A DNA stretch of 64,000 nucleotides from Geminicoccaceae bacterium (GTDB lineage: Bacteria; Pseudomonadota; Alphaproteobacteria; Geminicoccales; Geminicoccaceae), in the NCBI GenBank assembly GCA_028285265.1, contig JANQPX010000008.1, positions 1 to 64,000 of the forward strand, read 5' to 3'. Position 1 is the first letter of the stretch. Each line of letters starts with the position of its first letter. The notes beneath the pieces were generated by a model that ran no database searches, was not told the origin of the DNA, and saw only the letters and a program-made list of their open reading frames with translations. Of the stretch, positions 1-9,166 are shown piece after piece. A program made the translations under genes and the position numbers.

Positions 1-176
1 GCATAGTCAACATCCTTGATTTTGGTCGGGAAGGTCACCCAATCCAAGCGCTTCGCCTGGTCCGCCCAGAACGCTTCAGGATCATCGATCGAGCGCTTAT
101 ACATCTCGAGATAGCGTTCATTGTCGGCATGGGCGGCCTTCGCAACCGCTTCCGGAACCGGGAAAAGTTCAGACAT
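1..176 (-). CDS. acs: acetyl-CoA synthetase, N-terminal end only
   Basis: Only the first 58 codons lie in the window; the gene runs off the left edge. The reading starts MSELFPVPEAVAKAAH and goes on through YKRSIDDPEAFWADQAKRLD, which matches the N-terminal (ACAS_N) cap of AMP-forming acetyl-CoA synthetases. The full enzyme makes acetyl-CoA from acetate, ATP and CoA through an acetyl-adenylate. The adenylation core and the acetylatable lysine are outside the window, so the call rests on the N-terminal signature alone. A propionyl-CoA synthetase is less likely. The leader upstream of the start carries a perfect inverted repeat (202-294). Confidence 0.8.
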   Translation of the reverse strand, partial: MSELFPVPEAVAKAAHADNERYLEMYKRSIDDPEAFWADQAKRLDWVTFPTKIKDVDY

Positions 177-201
177 CGTAGCCCCCATCGAAAAACTTGT
201 C

Positions 202-294
202 TTGGATTGCTGGCCTTAAGCCTCTGGGTCTATGTCATCCCACAAGCCGTGCCGCAACTCAACGCCGAAGCTGGCTCTCCGGCCAGCAATCCAA
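202..294. repeat. 14-bp perfect inverted repeat in the acs leader
   Basis: TTGGATTGCTGGCC at 202-215 is mirrored exactly by GGCCAGCAATCCAA at 281-294, with a 65-base spacer. It lies between the acs start (176) and the stop of the MFS gene (335). It could be a small MITE/REP-like unit, or a long-loop structure in the acs 5' leader. The loop is too long for a simple terminator. Confidence 0.7.
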
Positions 295-334
295 CGATCC
301 GGTCGCCAACCCCAGTCGCTAATCATGGCGCCGA

Positions 335-1903
335 TCACGCCGCTCGTTTGAGATCGCCGTCCGATGCCTCGTCAACCGACAGGGCGATGTCTTTCGGCAG
401 GAAGAACAAGGCCGAAAGGCTCAATAGCGTGATCACGGCCAGCAGCGCCCAGGCGTCGTTGATCGCCTGAACCAAAGCTGCCTTCTCGATCAACGGACGG
501 ACAAAGGCTTCCATCGACGCGGAAATGTCACCGATCGGCTCGCCTTTCAAGAGCCCGTCGGGGAGGCCGACGATGCGCCCAGCATCAATGTCGCCTTGCT
601 TCAGGCGATCGGCGAGGGCCTCTCCATGGATCGGGGCGCGTCCGTAGATCACGGTATCGATAAGAGCGAGCCCGATGGCGCCGCCGAGATTACGCATCAG
701 GTTGAAGAGGCCGCTGCCATGGGCGACCTTGTCCTTAGCCAGGTGGCCGAGCGCAAGTCGGGTCGGCGGCAGAAGGCAGAACATGATCGCGGTGCCGCGT
801 AGAACCTGCGGCCAGAACATCTCCTCGAAATCGGTCTCCCGCGTTTGCAGCGCGCTCAGACCGATGCCTAGGGCGAACAACAAGAAACCGCAGGCCGTCA
901 GGACACGCGCATCCATGCGGCGTTCCAGCTGCACGGCGATCGGGGCTGCGACGAGTTGCGCCGCGCCTGTGACCAGCATGATCTGACCGATCGTGAAGGC
1001 GCCGTGATCTCTGACAAAGCCTAAAAAGACAGGCATCAAATAAACCGAGCCAAACAGCCCGATGCCGAAGACGAAGCTCAAGAAGCAGCCAATGGCGAAC
1101 TGGCGATCCCTTAGGCTCTTGAGGTCAACCAGCGGAATGTCAGCTTCCCAGACTCGGCGGACGAAGGCCACGCTGCTCAGCGCAGCGATCATCAGCAGTC
1201 CCATGACCAGGCCGGAGAGCCAACCGCGATCCGGCGCTTCCTTTAGGCCGATTTCGAGGGCCGCTAGTGCAAGGGCCAACAGGGCAAGAGAAACCCAATC
1301 CAGCGATTTCAAGCCCCCTAAAACCGGTCGATCAACCGGCAAGCATGTGGCGATGACGAGCAACGATAACCCGCCCGGCAGGAGATTGATCAAAAACAGC
1401 CAGGGCCAGCTATAGGTTTCAGTTATCCAGCCGCCGACAATAGGGCCGACCGTTGGTGCCAGAACGGCAAGGACTCCACCGATCGTTGTCGCGATGGCTT
1501 GCTGGCGTGCGGGAAACAGGAGAAAGACCGCGGAGAAGACCAGCGGGATGAGCATGCCACCGGCAAATCCCTGAACAACGCGTGCCGCAATCAACATGTC
1601 GAAGCTGGTACTCATCGCGCATGCCGCCGAGGCGAGCGTGAAGATGCCGAGCGCGCCGACGAAGAGTCGGCGCATGCCGAAAACACCGGTCAAAAAACCG
1701 GTCAGCGGAATCGCAATCACCTCGGCGACCAGATAGGCTGTCTGCACCCAACTGATCAGGCTCTTGTCGACGCCAAGCGCCGCTTGAATGGTTGGGAGCG
1801 AGGTGACCACGACCTGAATGTCGAGGATCGCCATGAACATGCCGGCACACATGGCGATAAAACCCAGCCACGTGCCAAAGCTTGCCCTCTCCTGGTCGAT
1901 CAT
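335..1903 (-). CDS. DHA2-family (EmrB/QacA) MFS drug/metabolite exporter
   Basis: This 522-residue protein of the 14-TM drug:H+ antiporter family sits in the inner membrane. The N-terminus shows the DHA2 pattern MAILDIQVVVTSLPTIQ followed by SWVQTAYLVAE. The antiporter motif C region reads APTVGPIVGGWI at about residues 149-160. Length and hydrophobic layout fit EmrB-type exporters. Its ATG overlaps the stop of the preceding methyltransferase gene by four bases, and that gene overlaps the type III polyketide synthase, so the three form one operon. The natural inference is export of the methylated polyketide or self-resistance, although the substrate cannot be read from sequence. Confidence 0.85.
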   Translation of the reverse strand: MIDQERASFGTWLGFIAMCAGMFMAILDIQVVVTSLPTIQAALGVDKSLISWVQTAYLVAEVIAIPLTGFLTGVFGMRRLFVGALGIFTLASAACAMSTSFDMLIAARVVQGFAGGMLIPLVFSAVFLLFPARQQAIATTIGGVLAVLAPTVGPIVGGWITETYSWPWLFLINLLPGGLSLLVIATCLPVDRPVLGGLKSLDWVSLALLALALAALEIGLKEAPDRGWLSGLVMGLLMIAALSSVAFVRRVWEADIPLVDLKSLRDRQFAIGCFLSFVFGIGLFGSVYLMPVFLGFVRDHGAFTIGQIMLVTGAAQLVAAPIAVQLERRMDARVLTACGFLLFALGIGLSALQTRETDFEEMFWPQVLRGTAIMFCLLPPTRLALGHLAKDKVAHGSGLFNLMRNLGGAIGLALIDTVIYGRAPIHGEALADRLKQGDIDAGRIVGLPDGLLKGEPIGDISASMEAFVRPLIEKAALVQAINDAWALLAVITLLSLSALFFLPKDIALSVDEASDGDLKRAA

Positions 1904-2388
1904 AAGATCGCAAGCGCCTCGTTCTCCGCGCGGATCCGGACGGCAAGCACTAAGGCGTTCAGGATGGAAAAGACGATCGCAAACCCGACAAGGCCAAAGG
2001 TGAGCGGCAAGATGAGAATCTCAGCGACCACCACACAATAGTTCGGATGTGACACGAACCGAAACGGACCGTTTTTGACCAGCGGGGCGTCGGGAAGAAC
2101 GATGATACGCGTGGTCCAGCGACGCCCGAGCGTCGCTAAGACCCAGACACGGGCTGCCTGCAGCAATAAAAACACGGCAAGCAGTGGCAAAACTGGTTCC
2201 CGATCATACGCAAGAATCCAAAGGCCGATCAGCCATGCCCCGTGTAGGATGACAATCAAGGGATAATGCTGAGGCGCTGCCTCCCGGGCGCCGCGTTCGA
2301 GCAGCCATGCCGTGTTGCGCTGGGCAATCCAAAGCTCGGCGAGCCTTTGCAGCGTCACCAGAGCGAGAATGATCATGGCCAGAGTCAT
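1900..2388 (-). CDS. isoprenylcysteine carboxyl methyltransferase-like (ICMT) membrane methyltransferase
   Basis: This 162-residue membrane protein carries the C-terminal ICMT signature: GPFRFVSHPNYCVVVAEIL at about residues 106-124, with the conserved R-HPNY core, followed by a hydrophobic hairpin and an R-ENEAL end that binds S-adenosylmethionine. Bacterial members next to type III polyketide synthases (for example BpsB of Bacillus) O-methylate alkylpyrones or alkylresorcinols. The start overlaps the polyketide synthase stop by four bases and the stop overlaps the exporter start, so translation is probably coupled. Methylation of the synthase product is inferred from this context. Confidence 0.85.
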   Translation of the reverse strand: MTLAMIILALVTLQRLAELWIAQRNTAWLLERGAREAAPQHYPLIVILHGAWLIGLWILAYDREPVLPLLAVFLLLQAARVWVLATLGRRWTTRIIVLPDAPLVKNGPFRFVSHPNYCVVVAEILILPLTFGLVGFAIVFSILNALVLAVRIRAENEALAIL

Positions 2389-3479
2389 GCCGCTCTCTTC
2401 AAGGAAACGCAGTGGGTCGAGAAGCCAGGGCCGAGCGCGGTCAGCGCCGTTCGTTCGGGAAGGCCAGCCTTGATCAGGCGCTCCAGCACGAACAGAACGG
2501 TGGGCGACGACATATTGCCGTAGTCGGCAAGGACAGCGCGCTCATGATCGAGGGAACGGCGTTCTAAAGCGAGGGTTTCCTCAAGCGCCTGTAGCACCTT
2601 GCTACCGCCGGGATGGCAGCAAAAACGGCCGATATCGTCAACGGTGAGGCCCATGCGCTCCAGGAGCGTGGTCATTGCCGGACCAAGGTGGCGTGCCGCG
2701 AAGGGAGGAATATCTCGATCAAAAATAACGCCCAAGCCTTCGGGATCGATGTCCCAGCCCATGATGTTCAAGGTGTCGGGCCAGGTATGTTCACCCGCGC
2801 CCTCGATCTGGCAAACGCCTTCTTGGCCGGCTGAGAGGACAGCGGCAGCAGCGCCATCGGCGAAGAGTGCTGTTGCGACCACATTGGCTTTGTTGAGCTC
2901 ATCCAGGCGAAAGGCAACCGAGCAAATCTCGATAGCGACCATGAGCACATGGCTGCCCGGGCGCGCTTCAGCGAGCCTTCCGGCAATCGATAAGCCAGCC
3001 GCGCCGCCGGCACAACCGAGCCCGAAGACGGGCACGCGTGAGACGTTGGCACGAAAGCCCATGCTGCCGGCGACCCGAGCCTCGAGGCTGGGCGTCGCAA
3101 TTCCGGTCGAGGACACGGTAACAATGGTATCCACTTGATCGGCACGGAGCCCTGCCGAGGCGAGGGCCTTTTCGGCAGCCTCGACGAACAACGCTTCAGC
3201 CCCCTCGACATAGGCCGACATGCGATCCGGCCAGTGCCGCTCTTCCATATACCATTCGGGCGGCTGAACGATGTGGCGACTTGCGATTCCGGCGGTATAG
3301 AAAACCGAGATCAGCCGCTCGAAGTCGGGATAGCGTTTGGCGAAGAGCGCGCGGGCGATCGTCGCGATCTCCCGTTGATCGAGCCGATGGGGCGGTACGG
3401 CGGTTCCAAGGCCAAGGAGAGCTGCGGGCGTCGAACTGGCGAGGCAGCGCATGTCGATCGGGGGGCAATCCGCGTTCAT
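2385..3479 (-). CDS. type III polyketide synthase (chalcone/stilbene synthase family)
   Basis: The homodimeric enzyme condenses malonyl-CoA units onto an acyl starter. The catalytic triad is visible: Cys in GLGCAGGAAGL (about residue 156), His in CCHPGGSK (about 289) and Asn in YGNMSSPTVLF (about 322). The 364-residue length is normal for bacterial members. I chose the ATG at 3479 because GGAAAG lies six bases upstream; a TTG at 3530 would add 17 residues. Together with the ICMT-type methyltransferase and MFS exporter it resembles operons making methylated alkylpyrones or alkylresorcinols (Srs and Bps type). The exact product is unknown. Confidence 0.9.
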   Translation of the reverse strand: MNADCPPIDMRCLASSTPAALLGLGTAVPPHRLDQREIATIARALFAKRYPDFERLISVFYTAGIASRHIVQPPEWYMEERHWPDRMSAYVEGAEALFVEAAEKALASAGLRADQVDTIVTVSSTGIATPSLEARVAGSMGFRANVSRVPVFGLGCAGGAAGLSIAGRLAEARPGSHVLMVAIEICSVAFRLDELNKANVVATALFADGAAAAVLSAGQEGVCQIEGAGEHTWPDTLNIMGWDIDPEGLGVIFDRDIPPFAARHLGPAMTTLLERMGLTVDDIGRFCCHPGGSKVLQALEETLALERRSLDHERAVLADYGNMSSPTVLFVLERLIKAGLPERTALTALGPGFSTHCVSLKRAA

Positions 3480-3791
3480 CGAGAACTTTCCGCTGGTTGG
3501 GAATGGGGAGTAGGCTTCGGCAGCTAACAAGAGCTGTCCGCCTCTGGTCCAGCCTCACCAGCGCATGTGACGGGGGTTTCTAGCATAGATTTGAGTGTTT
3601 GTGACAGGCCTATCCAACGTCACGAGCACTTGGGGCAAATTTCGCCGAGGTGTCGTCAAGGCGGGAGCGCCCGACGAGTCGGACGGCCAGGACGCCCGAC
3701 CGTCGGGCGATCATGGCGGTGGGCGAGGTCAGCGCCGCTTAACGTGGACCGCGGGATGTGATGATAAGCCGATGAGCGGCGGCGAATTTGG

Positions 3792-4256
3792 TCATCCGTT
3801 GACCGATGCCAATTTAGCCTTGGCTTGGGTCAGATCCTGCGTTGTTTGGTGGAGGCGTTCGGCGAGTTCGTGCATCACCTGAACCCCGATTTGCGGGAAC
3901 TGGTGGACCAGCTGGAAGAAATTGTCCTTGGCGACCCTCAGGGTTTCGAGGTCGGTTTTCGCGGCAACGGTTGCCGTTCTTGGCACGTCGCAAAGAACGG
4001 CGATCTCACCGATGATGTCATTTTTGCTAAGCGTGGCCACCGTCAGCGGGCCATTATCCGTGGCGACGGAAACCGCAGCCTCGCCTTTCAAGATGATATA
4101 AGCGGCATCGCCATGATCGCCCTCGCGGCAGACTTCATCGCCAGCCATGAAGCTCAAACGCTCACTGGTGAACGCCAGCAGTTTGAGCTTTGCAGGTTCG
4201 ATCTTAGCGAAGAGCGGGATGCCGCGCAGGATCTCCATATCTTCGGTGAGTGACAT
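3792..4256 (-). CDS. small cyclic-nucleotide-binding domain protein
   Basis: This 154-residue protein is a single CRP-like cNMP-binding beta-roll with a short C-terminal helix (HELAERLHQTTQDL) and no DNA-binding helix-turn-helix. The phosphate-binding cassette region reads IIGEIAVLCDVPRTATVAA at about residues 86-104, where the GE and the R-TA positions fit cyclic nucleotide binding. It lies 33 bases downstream of a large ABC protein on the same strand and is probably co-transcribed with it. That suggests it is a soluble regulatory subunit or sensor for that protein. Whether it binds cAMP, cGMP or nothing is not shown. Confidence 0.8.
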   Translation of the reverse strand: MSLTEDMEILRGIPLFAKIEPAKLKLLAFTSERLSFMAGDEVCREGDHGDAAYIILKGEAAVSVATDNGPLTVATLSKNDIIGEIAVLCDVPRTATVAAKTDLETLRVAKDNFFQLVHQFPQIGVQVMHELAERLHQTTQDLTQAKAKLASVNG

Positions 4257-4289
4257 CTCCAGGTCCCTTCCCGTTTTCTTTAGCCCGCC

Positions 4290-6938
4290 CTATTCCGCAG
4301 CGACCATGGCATGCAAGGCACTGCCATCGTGATTGAGCTCGTCATAGGCTCCCTGTTCGACAATTTGCCCCTGACGCATGACCAGAACATGATCGAAGCG
4401 CTGAGCGAGATCGCTTCTATTAAGCGACCAGATCAAGGTTCTGCCGTCAAAGGCTTTTATGAGGGCCGCAATCAAGGCCACCTGCTCGTTCGGGTCGAGG
4501 GCGCTTGCCGGATCGTCTAGAATGAGGATATCCGGGCGTTTCAGCAGGGCTCGAGCGAGGGCAAGCTTTTGCCGCTGGGCAAGCGAAAGCCTCGAGCCGC
4601 CGACGCCGACGTCGGCCTGAAGGCCTGCCTCGATCACCTGGCCGCGTAGATCCAGATCAGCGAGCACTTCCTCGATCAGGTCGCCGATCCTTTCCTTGGC
4701 TTGCGCCTGGCCGAAGGCGATTTTGCCGAACAGAATGTTGTCCTGGATGGTCGCACCGGTGTTATAGCCTTCGGGATCAAAGAAGGTGACGGCATTCGCC
4801 AGGTCTTCGGGGAGGTTCTCCCTAAATCGGTGCCGCGCTTCGACGATGCGCGCTTGGAGCGTATCGTCGACCAGGCCAAGCCGGTGTCGAGCCGGTATCA
4901 GTTTGAAGGTCAGTGCCAGAAGGCTTTGACGTTCCGCTTCGGAAAGCGTGCTCAGATCATTACCTTTAACTTTGCCAATCAGCGTCTTGTAGTCGGGCAG
5001 ATCCTCGGCGCTGATAAAGCTGTATTGTCGGAAGTAGTCGTGATCGGGCGGTAAATCGGCAAACAACTCGACCATCGTGCTTGCGAGGCGATATCCGACG
5101 TCGACAAGGGTGCCGATGAGCTCGGATTCCCGAAGAACCTCCTGCACATAAGACTGGGCGGCAAGCTGCTCGATTTGAAACGCATCACCGATCGGCGCCC
5201 CAAACAGGAGATTTTCGGCGAGAGTCGCGTTGGTGTTGTAGCCATTGGGATCAAAGACCTCGACAAGGCGGCCGAGTTTTGCCTCGCTTGCGAGGCGTTC
5301 GCCCATGGCGTGCCGCGCTTTCAAGATGGCTTGAGCGACGTCCGGTTGGGTCTCAGGGTCCACGGTGCCGCGAAGGCCCATGACATACACGTCTCGATCG
5401 AGCCCCACGGTCAACAAGACCTCTTCCGCTGCGGGCAAAAGCCCGTCGATGGATTCGATCCCGACAGTCGAATAGTTGATCCAGTCGGCATCGGCATCGA
5501 ATTCGTGATGGCCGGCGCGCTTCGCCTCGAGCCGTTCTTTCTTCTTCAGCTCGACGGCAGAGCCTTCCAGGCTCGGATCTTTAAGGGGCCGGTTCTTGAG
5601 ACCGAAGGCGAGATTTTCTGCAATCGTGCCGGAGAAAATCTGGGCGGGATAACCAACATAGGTAATCTGCCGTCCGGTCACACTCTCGGCGAGTTTGCCG
5701 ACTTCTTGATCGCCGATCAGCACGCGGCCCGAATCGGGTGTCAACAGATTGGCGAGCACCATCGTGAGATCGGCTTTGCCCGCACCGGTTGGGCCGACAA
5801 TGGCCACGCGCTTCGGCAGATCGATACTAAAATGCGCGCTGTCGAGCGTCGAGACACCGTCATCCGTTGTCACGGTTAGGTTGATCGCCTGAAGCGACGT
5901 TCCCTTGACCATAAGCGGATCACCGGGATCGGCGATTTGCAGCGCCTCGTCGCGCACACCGCTTGGATCGAACTGTATCACCACCTGCTCATATTTGATG
6001 CGTGCATCCGACATCAGCTGGTAGTAGCTGAGCAGCTCCTTCCAAGGCGCATAGAGCTTTTCGTGAGCGCCGATGACAGCGACCAGTGCGCCGAGGGTCA
6101 GATCGCCTTGGATGACCAGATAACCACCGATCGAATAGAAGAAAAACGGCGCGAGCTGGGCCAGGAAGTTATTCAGGAATTTGATAAAGAACTTTTTCTT
6201 ATAGATGTTGAAGCGGATGTCGAAGACGACACCAAGTTCCTTGCCGAAGCGCGCGCGCTCGTATTGCGTGGTGTCATTGGCCCGGATGTCGCGCACGCCT
6301 TGCGCCGTCTCACCGATGCGCTCAGCAAGCTTTCGGACTTGTCGGACCCGGGCCTTCCCGAGCTGGTTGACCTGGCGTTGAAGCTTCGGAATGATCCAAA
6401 TCTGCAAGGGATAAAGGATGATGGCTGCCAGCCCAAGAACGGGATCCTGCGCGAACATAAAAGCGAGGATGGTGACGAGCGTGCCGCCCTGGAACGCTGG
6501 AAGCGCGTAAGCTTGAGCGATGAAGCCGCCAAGGGGTTCAACCTCGGCCGTGATCATTTGCACGAGCTCGCCTTGCGACACACGGCGAAAATGCGGCAGC
6601 GGAAAGCGCATTATGCGTGAATAGAGTTCGTAGCGAAGACGCCGCAGCATGCGCTCGCCGACGACGCCCTTATAGACATTGATGACGTATTTGAAGCCGC
6701 CGTTGATAAGGACCAGCACCAAAAAGATGCCACAAAGCGCAAACAGATAATTCACCTGATCCAGTTGAACGCCAAAAACCGTGCCGCCACGGCTGTTCGA
6801 CATGGCGTCGTTGATGATGGTTTTCGGAAGATCGAGGCTGGCATAGAGGAACGGAAAGGACAGAGCTGTCAGTGCCAGAATCGCCAGCTGCTGCACCTTG
6901 CTGTGGCGCAAAATATAACTGAAAATGCTGCGATCCAT
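4290..6938 (-). CDS. large ABC transporter-like protein with degenerate, expanded nucleotide-binding domain
   Basis: Residues 1-320 form an exporter-type six-helix transmembrane domain and 345-882 an expanded NBD. Nearly every ATPase motif is altered. Walker A reads GPTGAGKA (382-389), with Ala for the usual Ser/Thr. The signature is LSLAQ (784-788) instead of LSGGQ. Walker B ends ILILDDP with Asp for the catalytic Glu. The H-loop position is Asn (IWSLNRSD). Walker A and signature are about 400 residues apart (normally about 110) because the segment after the Q-loop occurs three times: TIAENLAFG (438-446), ATLAENLLFG (571-580), ATIQDNILFG (729-738). I start at ATG 6938; a TTG at 6974 is possible. 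The partner is probably the cNMP protein downstream. Confidence 0.8.
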   Translation of the reverse strand: MDRSIFSYILRHSKVQQLAILALTALSFPFLYASLDLPKTIINDAMSNSRGGTVFGVQLDQVNYLFALCGIFLVLVLINGGFKYVINVYKGVVGERMLRRLRYELYSRIMRFPLPHFRRVSQGELVQMITAEVEPLGGFIAQAYALPAFQGGTLVTILAFMFAQDPVLGLAAIILYPLQIWIIPKLQRQVNQLGKARVRQVRKLAERIGETAQGVRDIRANDTTQYERARFGKELGVVFDIRFNIYKKKFFIKFLNNFLAQLAPFFFYSIGGYLVIQGDLTLGALVAVIGAHEKLYAPWKELLSYYQLMSDARIKYEQVVIQFDPSGVRDEALQIADPGDPLMVKGTSLQAINLTVTTDDGVSTLDSAHFSIDLPKRVAIVGPTGAGKADLTMVLANLLTPDSGRVLIGDQEVGKLAESVTGRQITYVGYPAQIFSGTIAENLAFGLKNRPLKDPSLEGSAVELKKKERLEAKRAGHHEFDADADWINYSTVGIESIDGLLPAAEEVLLTVGLDRDVYVMGLRGTVDPETQPDVAQAILKARHAMGERLASEAKLGRLVEVFDPNGYNTNATLAENLLFGAPIGDAFQIEQLAAQSYVQEVLRESELIGTLVDVGYRLASTMVELFADLPPDHDYFRQYSFISAEDLPDYKTLIGKVKGNDLSTLSEAERQSLLALTFKLIPARHRLGLVDDTLQARIVEARHRFRENLPEDLANAVTFFDPEGYNTGATIQDNILFGKIAFGQAQAKERIGDLIEEVLADLDLRGQVIEAGLQADVGVGGSRLSLAQRQKLALARALLKRPDILILDDPASALDPNEQVALIAALIKAFDGRTLIWSLNRSDLAQRFDHVLVMRQGQIVEQGAYDELNHDGSALHAMVAAE

Positions 6939-7062
6939 CGCCCGATCCGAAGAAGCCCCGCTAGGCCATCTCAAAACATTGAGAGATGGGATAGCCTTTG
7001 CAGCAGGTGTAGCCCATTTTCCTGGTATTGGGCACTATTTGATATGACAACGCCAATCCACA

Positions 7063-7737
7063 ATGACCAAAGTCACAAAAATGTCGTATGGCAAGACGGT
7101 TGAGGCCGATCAGGGACAAGCCGCGTCCCCCAACCGCCCGATGAGCGATAGCGCGGCACGGTCATTGGCGCTGGCAGAGGCCGAGATGGCGGAGGGAGAA
7201 CGCTTGATCTGGGCCGATATGTCATCGCCGAGCGGTTCCCGTCGACGTGTTTTGCCCCTCGGCGTTCTCGGTTGGTTGCTCCTGTTGCTTGCCATCGTTT
7301 GGATGATGAAAGCGGCGAGCGCATCTCTGTCGCTCCTCATGTTGGGACTACCGTTCCTGCTTGCCGCCTTGCTGCTGGCTGTGCTGCCGTGGTTTTGGCC
7401 TCTCGTCACCCGTTACACCGTGTATGCCATGTCCGACCGACGCCTTCTCATCGTCCAGACTTGGCCAAGGCGACGTGTCACCAGCTATGGCCCCGATGAT
7501 ATCGATGTGGTTGAGCGGCGCGACTATCGGGATGGCACAGGCGATATCATCTTTCGACATGAAGAACACGGAAAACGTCGCGATCAGCACCATCCACGAG
7601 CGAAACGGCGTGTGAGTGATCGACCGATCGGTTTTTGGGGCGTGCCGGACGCACGGCGCGTGGAAATGGCGATATGGGCCTTGAAAGAGCGGCGGACAGT
7701 GCCGCCTTTTGGCGAAAATCTACCATCGCGAGAATGA
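7063..7737 (+). CDS. membrane protein with bacterial PH-like domain
   Basis: The protein has a short cytoplasmic N-terminus (EMAEGERLIWADM), two closely spaced membrane helices (about residues 66-115: LGVLGWLLLLLAIVW and LLMLGLPFLLAALLLAVL), then YTVYAMSDRRLLIVQTWPRR. That tail is the start of a bPH2-like pleckstrin-homology fold (tt.rRlii). This layout is common in small membrane PH proteins of unknown role. The start is uncertain: the ATG at 7063 has no clear ribosome site, and ATGs at 7081 and 7141 are in frame. It is divergent from the ABC/cNMP pair with only 124 bases between. Confidence 0.65.
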   Translation: MTKVTKMSYGKTVEADQGQAASPNRPMSDSAARSLALAEAEMAEGERLIWADMSSPSGSRRRVLPLGVLGWLLLLLAIVWMMKAASASLSLLMLGLPFLLAALLLAVLPWFWPLVTRYTVYAMSDRRLLIVQTWPRRRVTSYGPDDIDVVERRDYRDGTGDIIFRHEEHGKRRDQHHPRAKRRVSDRPIGFWGVPDARRVEMAIWALKERRTVPPFGENLPSRE

Positions 7738-7934
7738 TCATTCGTCTTGCCCTCGCGAGGCGTGCGAAAGGAGAAAAAAAGGCCTTACATTCGAAGCGGT
7801 TAAAAGCCACGATTGCGTTGAAATCCGCACACGATCGATCACTTCATTCATCGATGACGCGAAATCGCCTTGTGCGGGTCACGTTTCATTGTCAATGTCG
7901 CGTCAACATCACCAACGAATCGTTGCCCGTCTGA

Positions 7935-9152
7935 ATGAGTTCTGCCGCGCGTCTTCTCATCTATAGTCATGACAGCTTTGGCTTAGGCCATTTGCGTCGC
8001 TGCCGAGCGATTGCCCATCACTTGGTCGAGCGCTATCGCCAACTCTCTATTTTGATCCTGTCAGGCTCGCCGATCATCGGCAGTTTTGACTTTAAGGCGC
8101 GTGTCGATTTCGTCCGCATCCCCGGTGTGATCAAGCTCAGGAACGGCAATTATACGCCGCTCAGTCTCCATCTCGACATTGAGCAAACCTTGGCCATGCG
8201 CAGCTCGATCATTCAACATACAGCGGAGATCTTTGATCCCCATCTCTTCCTGGTCGACAAGGAGCCACTCGGCCTTCGGGGGGAGGTCGAAGACACACTG
8301 GAGATGCTGAAGGATCGCGGAACGCGGCTCGTTCTTGGCCTGCGTGATGTCATGGATGAACCGGAGCTTTTGGAGCAGGAATGGCGACGCAAGAATGTCC
8401 ATCCCGCCCTTCGTGACCTCTATGACGAGATCTGGATTTATGGCCTTCCGGAGATCTTCAATCCGTTAAATGAACTCTCCGGCATGGATCCGATCGCCGA
8501 CAAGATGGCGTTTACCGGTTACCTCCGCAGGGATGTCCCCAAAGCGCCGCCGGATGCGAGCGAGAACGAATTGCCAAGCGAGCCTTATCTCCTCGTGACC
8601 ACAGGTGGTGGTGGCGATGGTGAAGACCTCATCGATTGGGTGCTGAGCGCCTATGAGTGCCGATCGGATTTGCCGCATCCCGCGCTTTTAGTCTTCGGCC
8701 CCTTTATGAACCGCGAGCGGCGCCAAGCGTTTCATGAGCGGGCAGCCAACCTCGATAGGGTGCATGCGATCACCTTCGAAGCTCGTTTCGAGCGGCTTGT
8801 TGACCGTGCCATCGGCGTGGTTGCGATGGGAGGCTACAATACCTTTTGCGAAATTCTCTCCTTCGGCAAACCGGCCTTGATCGTGCCACGCACGCGGCCG
8901 AGGCGCGAGCAACTGCTCCGCGCCCGACGGGCAGAGGCCCTTGGCCTGGTTCGCGTGCTTGCCGACGATGGCAAACGGGCGCCCGATACGATGGCCGCCG
9001 AGCTTGCGACGCTGCCGTCGTGGCGGCCGAATCCCGACATTGATATGAGCGCATTTCTCGGCGGTCTCGATGCGATCGCGACGCGGGTTCGGCCCTGGCT
9101 TCCGGTTCGTAATCGTCGTTCGGCCAACGCGTCGCTTCGGCAGACTGCCTGA
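7935..9152 (+). CDS. MurG-like (GT-B fold, family 28 type) glycosyltransferase
   Basis: This 405-residue protein opens with LLIYSHDSFGLGHLRRCRA, the glycine/histidine loop typical of GT-B enzymes related to MurG and UDP-glycosyltransferases. The C-terminal nucleotide-sugar site reads GVVAMGGYNTFCEILSFGKP at about residues 293-312, with the GGYNT loop and the conserved E--G-P. There are no transmembrane segments, so it is cytosolic or membrane-peripheral. The next gene is a family 4 glycosyltransferase 14 bases downstream on the same strand, so the two probably build one glycan or glycolipid. Donor and acceptor are unknown. Confidence 0.75.
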   Translation: MSSAARLLIYSHDSFGLGHLRRCRAIAHHLVERYRQLSILILSGSPIIGSFDFKARVDFVRIPGVIKLRNGNYTPLSLHLDIEQTLAMRSSIIQHTAEIFDPHLFLVDKEPLGLRGEVEDTLEMLKDRGTRLVLGLRDVMDEPELLEQEWRRKNVHPALRDLYDEIWIYGLPEIFNPLNELSGMDPIADKMAFTGYLRRDVPKAPPDASENELPSEPYLLVTTGGGGDGEDLIDWVLSAYECRSDLPHPALLVFGPFMNRERRQAFHERAANLDRVHAITFEARFERLVDRAIGVVAMGGYNTFCEILSFGKPALIVPRTRPRREQLLRARRAEALGLVRVLADDGKRAPDTMAAELATLPSWRPNPDIDMSAFLGGLDAIATRVRPWLPVRNRRSANASLRQTA

Positions 9153-9166
9153 TCGAGGCGAGGTCC

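Noticed and set aside
5175..5879. 234-codon plus-strand frame inside the ABC gene
   Set aside because: Antisense shadow of a high-GC gene; the minus-strand protein has clear ABC motifs.
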